Assembly (NCBI GenBank): GCA_045546735.1
Contig: JAZQDJ010000020.1
Location: forward strand, 1 to 26,939
DNA from: SVFI01 sp045546735
GTDB taxonomy: Bacteria; Bacillota; Clostridia; Lachnospirales; Lachnospiraceae
DNA: 26,939 nt
Reading direction: 5' to 3'
Shown here piece after piece: positions 7,109-14,898 of the stretch. The notes under the pieces are model-generated. The model ran no database searches, was not told where the DNA came from, and saw nothing but the letters and a program-made list of their open reading frames with translations. Position 1 is the first letter of the stretch. Every line of letters starts with the position of its first letter. The position numbers and the translations under genes are program-made.

Positions 7109-7954
7109 ATGGAATTACAGGTAAAAGGAATTCAGAAAACATACGGGAAATTCGGACTGGATGTATCAATCGAGGTGCTTCCGGGACAGATTACAGGTTT
7201 AGTAGGAAAGAACGGAGCAGGAAAAAGTACAACATTTAAATCGATTCTCGGTTTGGTAAGAATTGAAGGCGGAGAAATCTTACTTGACGGTAAGCCTGCA
7301 GCAACATTGACAAACAAAGAAAAAGAGAAACTCGGTGTTGTACTTTCCGATGCAAGTTTCAGCGGATGGCTTACCATTGCAGATATTATCCCGGTGCTCC
7401 GCAGCATGTATACAGAATTTGAAGAAGAGTTTTTCAAAGAGCAGTGTGAGAAGATGGAACTTCCGATGAAGAAACAAATCAAGGACTTCTCAACAGGTAT
7501 GGCTGCAAAGCTTAAAGTTCTTGTAGCAGTTTCACATAAAGCAGAGCTGTTGATTATGGATGAGCCGACAAGCGGACTTGATGTAATGGCGCGAAATGAG
7601 ATTTTAGATCTTCTCCGCGAATATATGGTAGAAGATAACAGAAGCATCTTAATCAGTTCACATATTTCGAGCGACCTTGAAATGCTTTGTGACGACCTTT
7701 ACATGATTGACAACGGAAAAATCATGATGCATGAAGAAACAGATATATTGCTGGCAAATTACGGTGTATTAAAGCTTACGGATGCCCAGTATGAAAAAGT
7801 AGAAAAAGAATACATTGTCAAGACAAAGAAAGACAATAACGGATATGTATGTTTGACGAAAGAGAAAGCCTTCTACGCAGAGAATTATCCGGAAGCGGCG
7901 ATTGAAAAAGGAAATATCGATGATGTATTTACATTAATGATTCAGGGGGAATAG
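7109..7954 (+). CDS. ABC transporter ATP-binding protein
   Basis: This is the cytoplasmic ATPase of a two-gene exporter. Walker A is GKNGAGKST (33-41). The signature motif is degenerate: FSTGMAAKLK stands where LSGGQ is usual, as is common in YtrB/BcrA-like exporters. Walker B with the D-loop is LLIMDEPTSGLD, and the H-loop histidine is in ISSHISSDLE. The C-terminal 70 residues are the variable domain. The ATG directly abuts the gntR stop, with TGGAGG upstream. The permease gene starts four bases after its stop. Substrate is unknown; association with a YtrA-type regulator suggests a drug, peptide or envelope-stress role, by inference. Confidence 0.93.
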   Translation: MELQVKGIQKTYGKFGLDVSIEVLPGQITGLVGKNGAGKSTTFKSILGLVRIEGGEILLDGKPAATLTNKEKEKLGVVLSDASFSGWLTIADIIPVLRSMYTEFEEEFFKEQCEKMELPMKKQIKDFSTGMAAKLKVLVAVSHKAELLIMDEPTSGLDVMARNEILDLLREYMVEDNRSILISSHISSDLEMLCDDLYMIDNGKIMMHEETDILLANYGVLKLTDAQYEKVEKEYIVKTKKDNNGYVCLTKEKAFYAENYPEAAIEKGNIDDVFTLMIQGE

Positions 7955-7958
7955 AGGA

Positions 7959-8621
7959 ATGAAAGGTTTATTAATCAAAGATTTAAAATTATTAACAAGA
8001 CAGAAATCAACGTTGTTTATCGTACTTGCAATTATATTATTTTTCCCGATGCTTGAGATGGATGCAGGATTTATTGTAAGCTACACAATGATTATTTTAC
8101 TGTTTATGACGGTAAGTACAGTTTCATATGATGATTATGATAACGGAATGGCGTTTTTGTTTTCGCTTCCGGTTGACCGCAAAACATATGTGCGTGAAAA
8201 ATATGTGCTTGGACTAATGGTAGCTGTGGCAAGTTGGCTTTTTGCAGTCTTAGTTAATGTTGCATACATGGCACTGATGACAAATGAAAGTGTCGGAACC
8301 ATCGGAAGAGTGACACTTTCAGTTCTGATGATTTTCCCGGTGGCCCTGATTATGTGGGAAGTAATTCTTCCGCTCCAGCTTAAGTTCGGCGCAGAAAAAG
8401 CAAGAGTGGTGCTCTTTATTGTAGCAGGTGTAATTGCAGTTCTCGGAGTAATCAGTTCAAAGCTTGCAGAGGGAAGAGAAGGTCAGATGAATAATCTGGT
8501 AAAAACGCTGGAACAGATTGGTCCTATGGGAGTAGGAATTGCTTTATTTGCTGTCGCAATCGCAGGACTCTTGATTTCTTATGTATCTTCTGTCAAAATA
8601 GTGGAGAAGAAAGAATATTAA
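7959..8621 (+). CDS. ABC-2 type transporter permease
   Basis: This 220-residue integral membrane protein is the partner of the preceding ATPase. Six hydrophobic helices are visible at about 17-33, 37-54, 83-106, 117-140, 147-165 and 190-213. The segment YDDYDNGMAFLFSLPVDRKTYVREKY after helix 2 is a hallmark of the ABC-2 permease subgroup that partners short ATPases. The start has GAGG five bases upstream and is four bases after the ATPase stop. The C-terminus is basic (KIVEKKEY). One ATPase and one permease would work as homodimers of each. The transported molecule cannot be read from sequence. Confidence 0.88.
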   Translation: MKGLLIKDLKLLTRQKSTLFIVLAIILFFPMLEMDAGFIVSYTMIILLFMTVSTVSYDDYDNGMAFLFSLPVDRKTYVREKYVLGLMVAVASWLFAVLVNVAYMALMTNESVGTIGRVTLSVLMIFPVALIMWEVILPLQLKFGAEKARVVLFIVAGVIAVLGVISSKLAEGREGQMNNLVKTLEQIGPMGVGIALFAVAIAGLLISYVSSVKIVEKKEY

Positions 8622-8636
8622 AAGAAAGAGTCAGCT

Positions 8637-9689
8637 ATGGAAAATCAAAATCAGCCACATAAGCGCCGGGTGCGCTATAAAGGAACGCACCCGCGCAGTT
8701 TTCACGAAAAATATAAAGAACATAATCCGGAAAAATACGCCGATACGATTGAGAAAGTCATCCGAAAAGGAAGTACACCGGCAGGAATGCATATTTCTAT
8801 TTGTGTAAATGAAATTCTTGATTTTCTTCAGATACAGCCGGGACAAAAAGGCCTTGACGCAACGCTCGGCTACGGCGGGCATACGAAGGAAATGCTTAAA
8901 TGTCTGGAAGGCGACGGACACGTTTACGGGCTTGATGTCGATCCGATTGAAATTGAAAAGACAACAAAACGTCTGCGTGAACAGGGATTCGGAGAAGATG
9001 TGCTCACAGTGATTAAGACAAACTTTGCCAATATCGATGAGGTGGCAAAGGAGCACGGGCCGTTTGATTTTATTCTGGCGGATCTCGGTGTATCTTCGAT
9101 GCAGATTGACAATCCGGAGAGAGGTTTTTCTTACAAAATTGACGGACCTTTAGATTTGAGACTGAATCCGCAGGAGGGGACGAGTGCTGCAGAGCGTCTT
9201 TTAGAAGTGACGGAAGAGGAATTTGCATGGATGATGATAGAGAATTCCGATGAGCCGTACGCACATGAAATTGCAGCGGTGGTAATGAGAGAAATACGTT
9301 CCGGCAAAAAGGTGGATACGACAACGCGCCTGCGCGAACTGATTGAAAAAGCACTCATAAAAGTTCCTGAAAAAGAGAGAAAAGAGGCTGTCAAAAAATC
9401 GTGCCAGAGAACCTTTCAGGCATTGCGTATTGATGTGAACAGTGAATTTGAAGTTCTCTATGCATTTTTGGATAAATTACCGGATGCGCTTGCACCGGGA
9501 GGAAGGGCAGCGATATTGACCTTTCACTCAGGGGAAGACCGTTTGGTGAAAAAATCATTTAAACAATTGAAAAAACAGGGTGTTTACTCGGAAGTGTCGG
9601 ACGATGTGATTCGTCCTTCGGCGCAGGAATGTGCGATGAACCCACGTGCAAAGTCAACGAAGATGCGTTGGGCAATAAAAGCGGAATAA
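8637..9689 (+). CDS. RsmH/MraW-type SAM methyltransferase (divergent paralogue)
   Basis: It belongs to the RsmH family, which N4-methylates C1402 of 16S rRNA. Family motifs are present: SAM-binding DATLGYGGH (74-82), LADLGVSSMQID, NPERGFSYKIDGPLDLRLN and the C-terminal FHSGEDRLVK. They deviate from the canonical forms (DATLGGGGHS, LLDLGVSSPQLD, SFHSLEDR). The protein also has a basic N-terminal extension of about 45 residues rich in H, K and R, reaching 350 residues against about 310. The gene is not in a division/cell-wall cluster but follows an ABC transporter by 15 bp. This suggests a second RsmH paralogue, with the canonical one elsewhere. Target identity (C1402 or another site) is uncertain. 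No mraZ, ftsL or pbp gene follows; a terminator does. Confidence 0.85.
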   Translation: MENQNQPHKRRVRYKGTHPRSFHEKYKEHNPEKYADTIEKVIRKGSTPAGMHISICVNEILDFLQIQPGQKGLDATLGYGGHTKEMLKCLEGDGHVYGLDVDPIEIEKTTKRLREQGFGEDVLTVIKTNFANIDEVAKEHGPFDFILADLGVSSMQIDNPERGFSYKIDGPLDLRLNPQEGTSAAERLLEVTEEEFAWMMIENSDEPYAHEIAAVVMREIRSGKKVDTTTRLRELIEKALIKVPEKERKEAVKKSCQRTFQALRIDVNSEFEVLYAFLDKLPDALAPGGRAAILTFHSGEDRLVKKSFKQLKKQGVYSEVSDDVIRPSAQECAMNPRAKSTKMRWAIKAE

Positions 9690-9692
9690 AAG

Positions 9693-9720
9693 AAAAGGTG
9701 TCAGTCATTGACACCTTTTT
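9693..9720. terminator. bidirectional terminator
   Basis: An 11-bp stem (AAAAGGTGTCA with TGACACCTTTT, loop GTCAT) ends in T residues on the + strand. On the - strand it is followed by TTTTCTTTTATT, so it can serve both convergent transcripts. Confidence 0.9.
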
Positions 9721-9727
9721 ATTGTTG

Positions 9728-11128
9728 TTATAGAGATTTTCGAAGACCTTTCGGATAATGATTTTTCATGATACCTCCGGCTAACTTACCCCAGCCGAGA
9801 CTATAACCGTCGAGACAAACCAGATACCATCCTTTGTCACCGTCACAAGGGAAGGTTTGACCGTTAATATACTCGCAGGCTCTTCGGAAGTCGGCTTCTG
9901 AAGAAGAGGTTAACATAACTTTTTTAAGGGTATCCTCTGCATGAAGTGTAAGAGCCAGTGCGTGGGATGGTTCAAAGCGGTTTTTCAGTATTGTTCCGAG
10001 GTGAAGTCCTGCCCGCAGTACGCGCAAACCTGCAAGGGGAGGAGCGTCTGAAGGCAATAAGTAAATCTGATCACCGAAACGTTCGATTTTACCGGAAAGA
10101 GGCAGGCGGAGTGCTGTGTCCAGGAAATCCTGTAAGGCTGCAAACTCATCATTGCTATTACCGGAACCTTTGTTTTTCTTTTTTTGTGTGCTCGAGGAAA
10201 TTTCAAGTTTTCCGTCTTTTAAGATGAACCCACTGTTTCCGGGCATAACACCGGAAACACGAATTGTGCTGTCGGATGGGTTGTTTCTTTTCAGTACAGC
10301 AACAAAATGGCCTTCGCCTTTTATTTTGTGCGGCCAGAGCCGTTTTTGTTCCAAAACTTCGTAATCAGGATGCCTTTGCAGAAAACGGGATATACTTCCT
10401 TCGTTTTCAAGTGTGGCAAATGTACAGGTGGAATAAACGAGTGTTCCGCCCGGTCGCAGCATAAGGTTGGCGCAGTCTAAGATGTCATCCTGGCGGTCGG
10501 CACAAATTTGAACATTTTCACGACTCCACTGTGAGACGGCTTCTTCATTTTTGCGGAACATCCCTTCGCCTGAACACGGTGCATCCACAACGATGCGGTC
10601 GAAGTAAGAAGGGAATTTCGGCGCCAATGTCTGAGGGGATTCATTCGTGACAATTGCGTTCCGTACACCCATTCGTTCCATGTTTTCAGATAAAGTTTTG
10701 GCGCGTGCAGGGTGGATTTCATTACTTACTAAAATCCCTTGTTGCTGCATGGCAGATGCAATTTGTGTGCTTTTTCCGCCCGGTGCAGCACAAAGGTCGA
10801 GAATACGTTCGCCCGGCTGCGGATTAAGAAGGGCAGCAGGCATCATGGCGCTCGGCTCCTGGATATAGTAAACACCGGCTTCGTGATATGGATGTTTTCC
10901 CGGACGGGTTGTCTGCGGGTAATAAAAACCGTCACATGTCCATGTAACCGGAGTAAGTTCATTACTCAAAAAGGAAGTGGAAAAGAAGTCTTCGACAGTT
11001 CCTTTGAGGCGGTTTACACGAAGTGCCTGATAATTTGTATTTTCATAACTTTGCAGAAAGGCATCATACTCATCGCCGAGCATTTCCTGCATACGAATCA
11101 TAAAATCCTGTGGTAATGGGAAAGACAT
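9728..11128 (-). CDS. RsmF/RsmB-type rRNA cytosine-C5 methyltransferase (NOL1/NOP2/Sun family)
   Basis: This cytoplasmic SAM-dependent enzyme forms m5C in rRNA. Motifs in order are: N-terminal recognition domain (YQALRVNRLK); EPSAMMPAALL; SAM-binding LDLCAAPGGKST; VDAPCSGEGMFRK with the PCS cysteine; and YSTCTF with the second catalytic cysteine. The C-terminal third resembles the RNA-binding region of Gram-positive RsmF-like proteins. The length of 466 residues fits that group. AAAGGAG lies eight bases before the ATG. The promoter overlaps the pfkB promoter head to head. The exact 16S position cannot be deduced; RsmF-like activity (m5C1407 region) is the best guess, with RsmB less likely because the NusB-like N-terminal domain is absent. 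Confidence 0.92.
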   Translation of the reverse strand: MSFPLPQDFMIRMQEMLGDEYDAFLQSYENTNYQALRVNRLKGTVEDFFSTSFLSNELTPVTWTCDGFYYPQTTRPGKHPYHEAGVYYIQEPSAMMPAALLNPQPGERILDLCAAPGGKSTQIASAMQQQGILVSNEIHPARAKTLSENMERMGVRNAIVTNESPQTLAPKFPSYFDRIVVDAPCSGEGMFRKNEEAVSQWSRENVQICADRQDDILDCANLMLRPGGTLVYSTCTFATLENEGSISRFLQRHPDYEVLEQKRLWPHKIKGEGHFVAVLKRNNPSDSTIRVSGVMPGNSGFILKDGKLEISSSTQKKKNKGSGNSNDEFAALQDFLDTALRLPLSGKIERFGDQIYLLPSDAPPLAGLRVLRAGLHLGTILKNRFEPSHALALTLHAEDTLKKVMLTSSSEADFRRACEYINGQTFPCDGDKGWYLVCLDGYSLGWGKLAGGIMKNHYPKGLRKSL

Positions 11129-11151
11129 AATGTAGCTCCTTTGGTTTTATC

Positions 11152-11180
11152 TTGCATCGCAATCAAAAGAATTATATACT
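11152..11180 (+). promoter_or_regulatory. pfkB/aminopeptidase promoter
   Basis: TTGCAT and TATACT are separated by 17 bp and lie about 34 bp upstream of the sugar-kinase start. The element interlocks with the opposing promoter, so the two directions probably compete for polymerase. Confidence 0.65.
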
Positions 11181-11199
11181 TTTTATGGAAAGCGTTCAA
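11171..11199 (-). promoter_or_regulatory. promoter of the RsmF-type gene
   Basis: Read on the - strand, TTGAAC and a perfect TATAAT are separated by 17 bp. The -10 overlaps the -10 of the divergent pfkB promoter by two bases. Confidence 0.75.
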
Positions 11200-11213
11200 G
11201 CGAGGAGAAGAAA

Positions 11214-12134
11214 ATGATTTATACAGTAACGTTAAATCCGTCCATCGATTATGTGGCAAGTGCACCGGAGTTTGCGGCGGGTAAGTTGAACCGGCTTTCG
11301 GAAGAAGTGTTTTTGCCGGGCGGAAAAGGGAATAATGTTTCCATGGTGCTGAATCATCTCGGGGTCCAGAGTACAGCACTCGGATTTATTGCAGGATTTA
11401 CAGGAGAACAGATTGAGCGGATGCTTGCAGCACAGGGGATTTGTACTGATTTTATCAAGTTGTCTGAGGGTAATTCCCGGATTAATATGAAAATAAACAG
11501 TGTATCCGACAAAGAGGAAACGGAAATAAACGGCTGCGGTCCGAAGGTTTGTCCGAAAGATATAGAGAAACTGAAAAAGAAGATAGAGAAGTTAGCAGCA
11601 GGTGACACAATTATTTTGTCCGGCAGTATTCCGCCGGGAGTTCCGGATACGATTTACGAAGATATATGCAGGCAGTTAAACGGAACGGGTGTGAGAGTAA
11701 TTGTTGATGCTGAGAAAAAATTGCTGGAAAAAGTGTTAAAGTACCGGCCGTTTTTGATTAAGCCCAATCACCATGAACTCGGGCAGATGTATGGAATCGG
11801 GATTCACACGCAGGATGAGGCTGTTTTCTATGCGAAAAAACTGCAACAGGAAGGTGCAGAAAATGTTATTGTTTCTATGGCAGAAAAAGGTGCTGTATTA
11901 ATCGGCGCAGGCGGAGAAACTTGGCGGATGGAAGCACCGAAAGGACAGGTTGTTAATTCCACCGGTGCAGGGGATTCCATGATTGCAGGATTTTTGGCCG
12001 GGAAATATAGTGGAAAAACGGATAAGGAAGCTTTTGAACAGGCGGTATTTTGCGGGAGTGCATGTGCGTTTATAAAAGGTTTGCCAAAAGAAGCAGATAT
12101 AGAAAAAATCAGAAAAGAAAGTGAGCGTATATAA
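11214..12134 (+). CDS. fruK: PfkB-family 1-phosphofructokinase
   Basis: This ribokinase-superfamily enzyme most likely phosphorylates fructose 1-phosphate to fructose 1,6-bisphosphate. The N-terminus MIYTVTLNPSIDY is typical of the FruK/LacC branch. GGKGNNVS is the first PfkB signature. The second is STGAGDSMIAGF with catalytic D254. The length of 306 residues is normal. GAGGAG is seven bases before ATG. No fruR repressor or fructose PTS gene is adjacent, unlike most fruK operons. Tagatose-6-phosphate kinase (LacC) is therefore an alternative, and the symbol is tentative. Its stop directly abuts the start of the M18 aminopeptidase gene, so the two are co-translated. Confidence 0.85.
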   Translation: MIYTVTLNPSIDYVASAPEFAAGKLNRLSEEVFLPGGKGNNVSMVLNHLGVQSTALGFIAGFTGEQIERMLAAQGICTDFIKLSEGNSRINMKINSVSDKEETEINGCGPKVCPKDIEKLKKKIEKLAAGDTIILSGSIPPGVPDTIYEDICRQLNGTGVRVIVDAEKKLLEKVLKYRPFLIKPNHHELGQMYGIGIHTQDEAVFYAKKLQQEGAENVIVSMAEKGAVLIGAGGETWRMEAPKGQVVNSTGAGDSMIAGFLAGKYSGKTDKEAFEQAVFCGSACAFIKGLPKEADIEKIRKESERI

Positions 12135-13409
12135 ATGAAGCAGGATTTTATGAATTTTATAAAAGAAAGTACAACGGCATATCAGGCTGTAGCTGAGACG
12201 GCCAAGAGACTGGATGAGGCCGGATATGAGCGGATTTATGAAGCAGATGAATGGAAAATCGGTGCCGGAGATAAAAAATATGTTGTGCGTAATGACTCTT
12301 CTCTGATTGCATTTTGCATTCCAAGCGGGAAAGAACAGTCGCTTAACGGGTTCCATTTTGTCTGTGCCCACAGTGATTCCCCTTCATTTAAATTAAAGGA
12401 AAATCCTTGTATTGTATCAGAAAATAGTTACCTGAAGCTAAATGTAGAAAATTATGGGGGTATGATAAAAGAAAGTTGGCTTGATCGTCCGCTTTCCGTG
12501 GCAGGCAGAGTGGTTGTCCGTACGGAAGGAATAGCGCTCGAAACAAAGCTTGTTGATATGAAGAAACCTCTTTTTATTATTCCTTCGCTTGCGGTGCATA
12601 TGAAACGCGGAGAGAAAGATAATGAGTTAAATACGCAGCTTCACATGCTTCCTTTGGCCGGAACAAGGACAGATAAAGAGGCGCTTAAGAAAGCGGTGGC
12701 AAAAGAAGCGGGAGTAAAGGCGGCAGATATTCTCGGAACCGATTTGTATTTGTATCCGGTGTCAGAACCTGTTTGCATGGGAATGAACGGAGAACTTCTC
12801 GGGGGTCCTCGTCTGGATGATCTGGCGTGTGTTTACTGCGGCTTACAGGCGTTACTTTCGAGTGACCCGGAAGATAAGGTTTCGGTGCTGGCAGTATTTG
12901 ATAATGAAGAGGTGGGAAGCCAGACAATGCAAGGGGCAGCATCCGACTTTTTGCTTTCTGTGCTCCGGAGAATTGCAGGGGATTTCAGACAAAATATAGA
13001 CAGACTTTTGGCGGCAAGCTTTTTAATAAGTGCAGACAATGCGCATGCACTTCATCCGAATTATACAGAAAAAACGGATCCGACCAATCGCCCGGTATTA
13101 AATAAAGGGATTGTGATTAAATATCACGGGGGACAAAAATATACGACAAGTGCATATTCGGGGGCGCTTGTGAAAGCGATTTGTGAACAGGGAAAAATTC
13201 CGTATCAGACCTATCATAACCGCTCGGATGTGGCAGGTGGTTCTACACTCGGGAACATTGCGCTGACAAGCGTGTCAGTTCCAGCGGCAGATATAGGAAT
13301 TCCTCAGCTTGCCATGCATTCGGCATTTGAGACGATGGGAACAGATGACCTGACATATATGACAGATTTCATGAAAGCATTTTATGAAGCAAAGACGGAT
13401 TGTCAGTAA
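12135..13409 (+). CDS. M18-family aminopeptidase
   Basis: This is a zinc metallo-aminopeptidase of family M18 (ApeB/aspartyl aminopeptidase-like), a large cytoplasmic oligomer removing N-terminal residues from peptides. The metal and catalytic residues are in CAHSDSPSFK (His, Asp), GPRLDDLA (bridging Asp), FDNEEVGSQTMQGA (catalytic Glu pair), SADNAHALHPN (Asp) and the C-terminal MHSAFETMG (His). The set is complete. The length of 424 residues is normal. The ATG follows the sugar-kinase TAA without a gap, and the ribosome site is weak, so translation probably depends on coupling. Its last 41 bp overlap the converging phosphodiesterase gene and no terminator lies between them. Confidence 0.93.
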   Translation: MKQDFMNFIKESTTAYQAVAETAKRLDEAGYERIYEADEWKIGAGDKKYVVRNDSSLIAFCIPSGKEQSLNGFHFVCAHSDSPSFKLKENPCIVSENSYLKLNVENYGGMIKESWLDRPLSVAGRVVVRTEGIALETKLVDMKKPLFIIPSLAVHMKRGEKDNELNTQLHMLPLAGTRTDKEALKKAVAKEAGVKAADILGTDLYLYPVSEPVCMGMNGELLGGPRLDDLACVYCGLQALLSSDPEDKVSVLAVFDNEEVGSQTMQGAASDFLLSVLRRIAGDFRQNIDRLLAASFLISADNAHALHPNYTEKTDPTNRPVLNKGIVIKYHGGQKYTTSAYSGALVKAICEQGKIPYQTYHNRSDVAGGSTLGNIALTSVSVPAADIGIPQLAMHSAFETMGTDDLTYMTDFMKAFYEAKTDCQ

Positions 13410-14166
13410 TAATACCATCGACGCCTAAATAATATAATCTTTGCATATGAAAACGGTTATTCACTGTCCAGGCATAAAGGATGTGACCGCGTTTGCGGGC
13501 CGTGGCAGAAAGAGTGGCGGTCACATAGGAAGCGTTAACACTGATTCCGTCGATGTCCTTAGGTTCCTGAAACATATATTGAGCAATATCTTTGTAGGAA
13601 GAGAGTAAAAGAAAAGTTTTTAGTTCCGGATTTTGCAGTTTGACTTTTTTTAGGGTGTAAAGATTTTTAGAGGAAATTTCATAAGAACAGACAGAGTCGT
13701 ATTTCTGTAACAGAGATACGACTTTTTCTTCGTCGTTGTCAGTTTTCAGTTCCAAGTGCAGATGAAGCTGCGGGTATTTTTGACAGAGCATTAAAACTTC
13801 TTCCAGTGTACATGGAGTTACCGTAGGGTAATCGGATTTTTCCGTAGATAAGGTGAGAGAAAGAAAGTCCCGGCAATGTAACTCGGAGACGGAGCGGTCA
13901 ATTCCGGTCATGCGCTTTAGATTAGAGTCATGAAAAATGACAGGAATCCGGTCAGAGGTACAGCGGACATCCAGTTCAATGCAGTCTGCATTATTTTTTA
14001 TGGCAGAGAGAATGGCAGGAATGGTATTTTCCGGCGCATGGAGGCTGTCACCGCGATGTGCAATAATACGCGGCGCAGCGTGAGAACCGGCGGAAAGCGG
14101 GAAGATACCATATTGAAAACAGAACAATACTACGGAAATAAGGAAGATAAGCAGTCTTTTTTTCAT
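13369..14166 (-). CDS. glycerophosphodiester phosphodiesterase (GDPD), membrane-anchored or exported
   Basis: It hydrolyses glycerophosphodiesters to glycerol 3-phosphate and an alcohol. The first 27 residues form a basic-hydrophobic signal or anchor (MKKRLLIFLISVVLFCFQYG). The GDPD core begins at residue 33: IIAHRGDSLHAPENT carries catalytic H37 and R38 and metal-binding E46. IELDV and FHDSNLKRMTG add the second acidic pair and the second histidine. HLHLELK and GIITDNP are the later family motifs. The domain is complete at about 235 residues. There is no clear Shine-Dalgarno site, so expression may be low. A TTGACA-17-TATATG on this strand would place the -10 over the start codon. The gene overlaps the aminopeptidase tail by 41 bp and is divergent from the rubredoxin fusion. 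Confidence 0.88.
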   Translation of the reverse strand: MKKRLLIFLISVVLFCFQYGIFPLSAGSHAAPRIIAHRGDSLHAPENTIPAILSAIKNNADCIELDVRCTSDRIPVIFHDSNLKRMTGIDRSVSELHCRDFLSLTLSTEKSDYPTVTPCTLEEVLMLCQKYPQLHLHLELKTDNDEEKVVSLLQKYDSVCSYEISSKNLYTLKKVKLQNPELKTFLLLSSYKDIAQYMFQEPKDIDGISVNASYVTATLSATARKRGHILYAWTVNNRFHMQRLYYLGVDGIITDNPSLLHKMLS

Positions 14167-14194
14167 ATAACGAGCATCACCGGTTCTGTCAAAT

Positions 14195-14229
14195 TTTATT
14201 CTGAATAAATTGACACTGATTTTAAATCA
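14195..14229. promoter_or_regulatory. two palindromes in the GDPD/rubredoxin divergent region
   Basis: TTTATTCTGAATAAA (14195-14209) and TGATTTTAAATCA (14217-14229) are perfect inverted repeats with one-base centres. The first lies just upstream of the -35 of the rubredoxin-fusion promoter and the second lies inside its spacer. The placement suggests operator sites; the binding protein is unknown. Confidence 0.4.
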
Positions 14230-14238
14230 AGGTATGCT
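14210..14238 (+). promoter_or_regulatory. promoter of the flavin reductase-rubredoxin gene
   Basis: TTGACA (14210-14215) and TATGCT (14233-14238) are 17 bp apart. They precede the start by about 29 bp, with AGGAGG between. Confidence 0.75.
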
Positions 14239-14266
14239 ATAAAAAAGCAAACAGGAGGATTACATT

Positions 14267-14869
14267 ATGGGAAAAAATCCGATGAATAACTTATCTTACG
14301 GACTCTTTGTCCTGACTGCAAGGGACGGGATGAAAGATAACGGTTGTATTATCAATACTGCGATGCAGGTTACGACAAGTCCGAATTGCATTATGATTGC
14401 GGTAAATAAAAATAATTATACACACGATATGATTAAGAAAACAGGAGCATTCAATCTTTCCGTACTTTCCGAGAAGGCACAGTTTGACACATTCAAGCAC
14501 TTTGGTTTTCAGAGCGGAAGAGACGTTGAAAAAATGATTGGTATTGAGTTTTCGCGTTCGGCTAACGGAATTGCGTATTTGCTGAATGAGACAAATGCAT
14601 ACCTTTCTGCCAAGGTGATTTCCGAGACGGATTTTCCGACGCACACGGTATTTTTTGCCGAGGTAACACAGGCGTTGGTGCTTTCGGATGATCCTTCCGT
14701 GACTTATAGTTTTTATCATAAAAATATAAAACCGGCTCCGCAAAACACGGAGAAGAAAAAAGGGTTTATTTGTACGGTGTGCGGATATATTTATGAAGGC
14801 GATGTGTTGCCGGAGGATTTTATTTGTCCGTTGTGTAAGCATCCGGCTTCAGATTTTAAGCCGTTATAA
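14267..14869 (+). CDS. flavin reductase-rubredoxin fusion (high-molecular-weight rubredoxin type)
   Basis: Residues 1-155 form an FMN-binding flavin reductase-like domain (MNNLSYGLFVLTA, INTAMQVTTSP, FNLSVLSE, HTVFFAEVTQA). Residues 166-200 form a compact rubredoxin with iron ligands C169, C172, C187 and C190 (CTVCGYIYEG and CPLCK). The rubredoxin lacks the long middle loop of free rubredoxins, as in Hrb of acetogens. Hrb shuttles electrons from NAD(P)H to a flavodiiron protein for O2 or NO reduction, so an oxidative-stress role is likely by family analogy. No flavodiiron gene is in the window. AGGAGG is seven bases before ATG. It has its own strong promoter with palindromes nearby. The TPR lipoprotein follows 29 bp downstream with no terminator. 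Confidence 0.9.
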   Translation: MGKNPMNNLSYGLFVLTARDGMKDNGCIINTAMQVTTSPNCIMIAVNKNNYTHDMIKKTGAFNLSVLSEKAQFDTFKHFGFQSGRDVEKMIGIEFSRSANGIAYLLNETNAYLSAKVISETDFPTHTVFFAEVTQALVLSDDPSVTYSFYHKNIKPAPQNTEKKKGFICTVCGYIYEGDVLPEDFICPLCKHPASDFKPL

Positions 14870-14898
14870 TATTCTGAGAAAGTTACCCGGAGGAAACT

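Noticed and set aside
14164..14192. TTGACA-17-TATATG promoter for the phosphodiesterase gene on the minus strand
   Set aside because: The -10 covers the start codon, so a transcript from it would lack the start. It is probably not used in that way.
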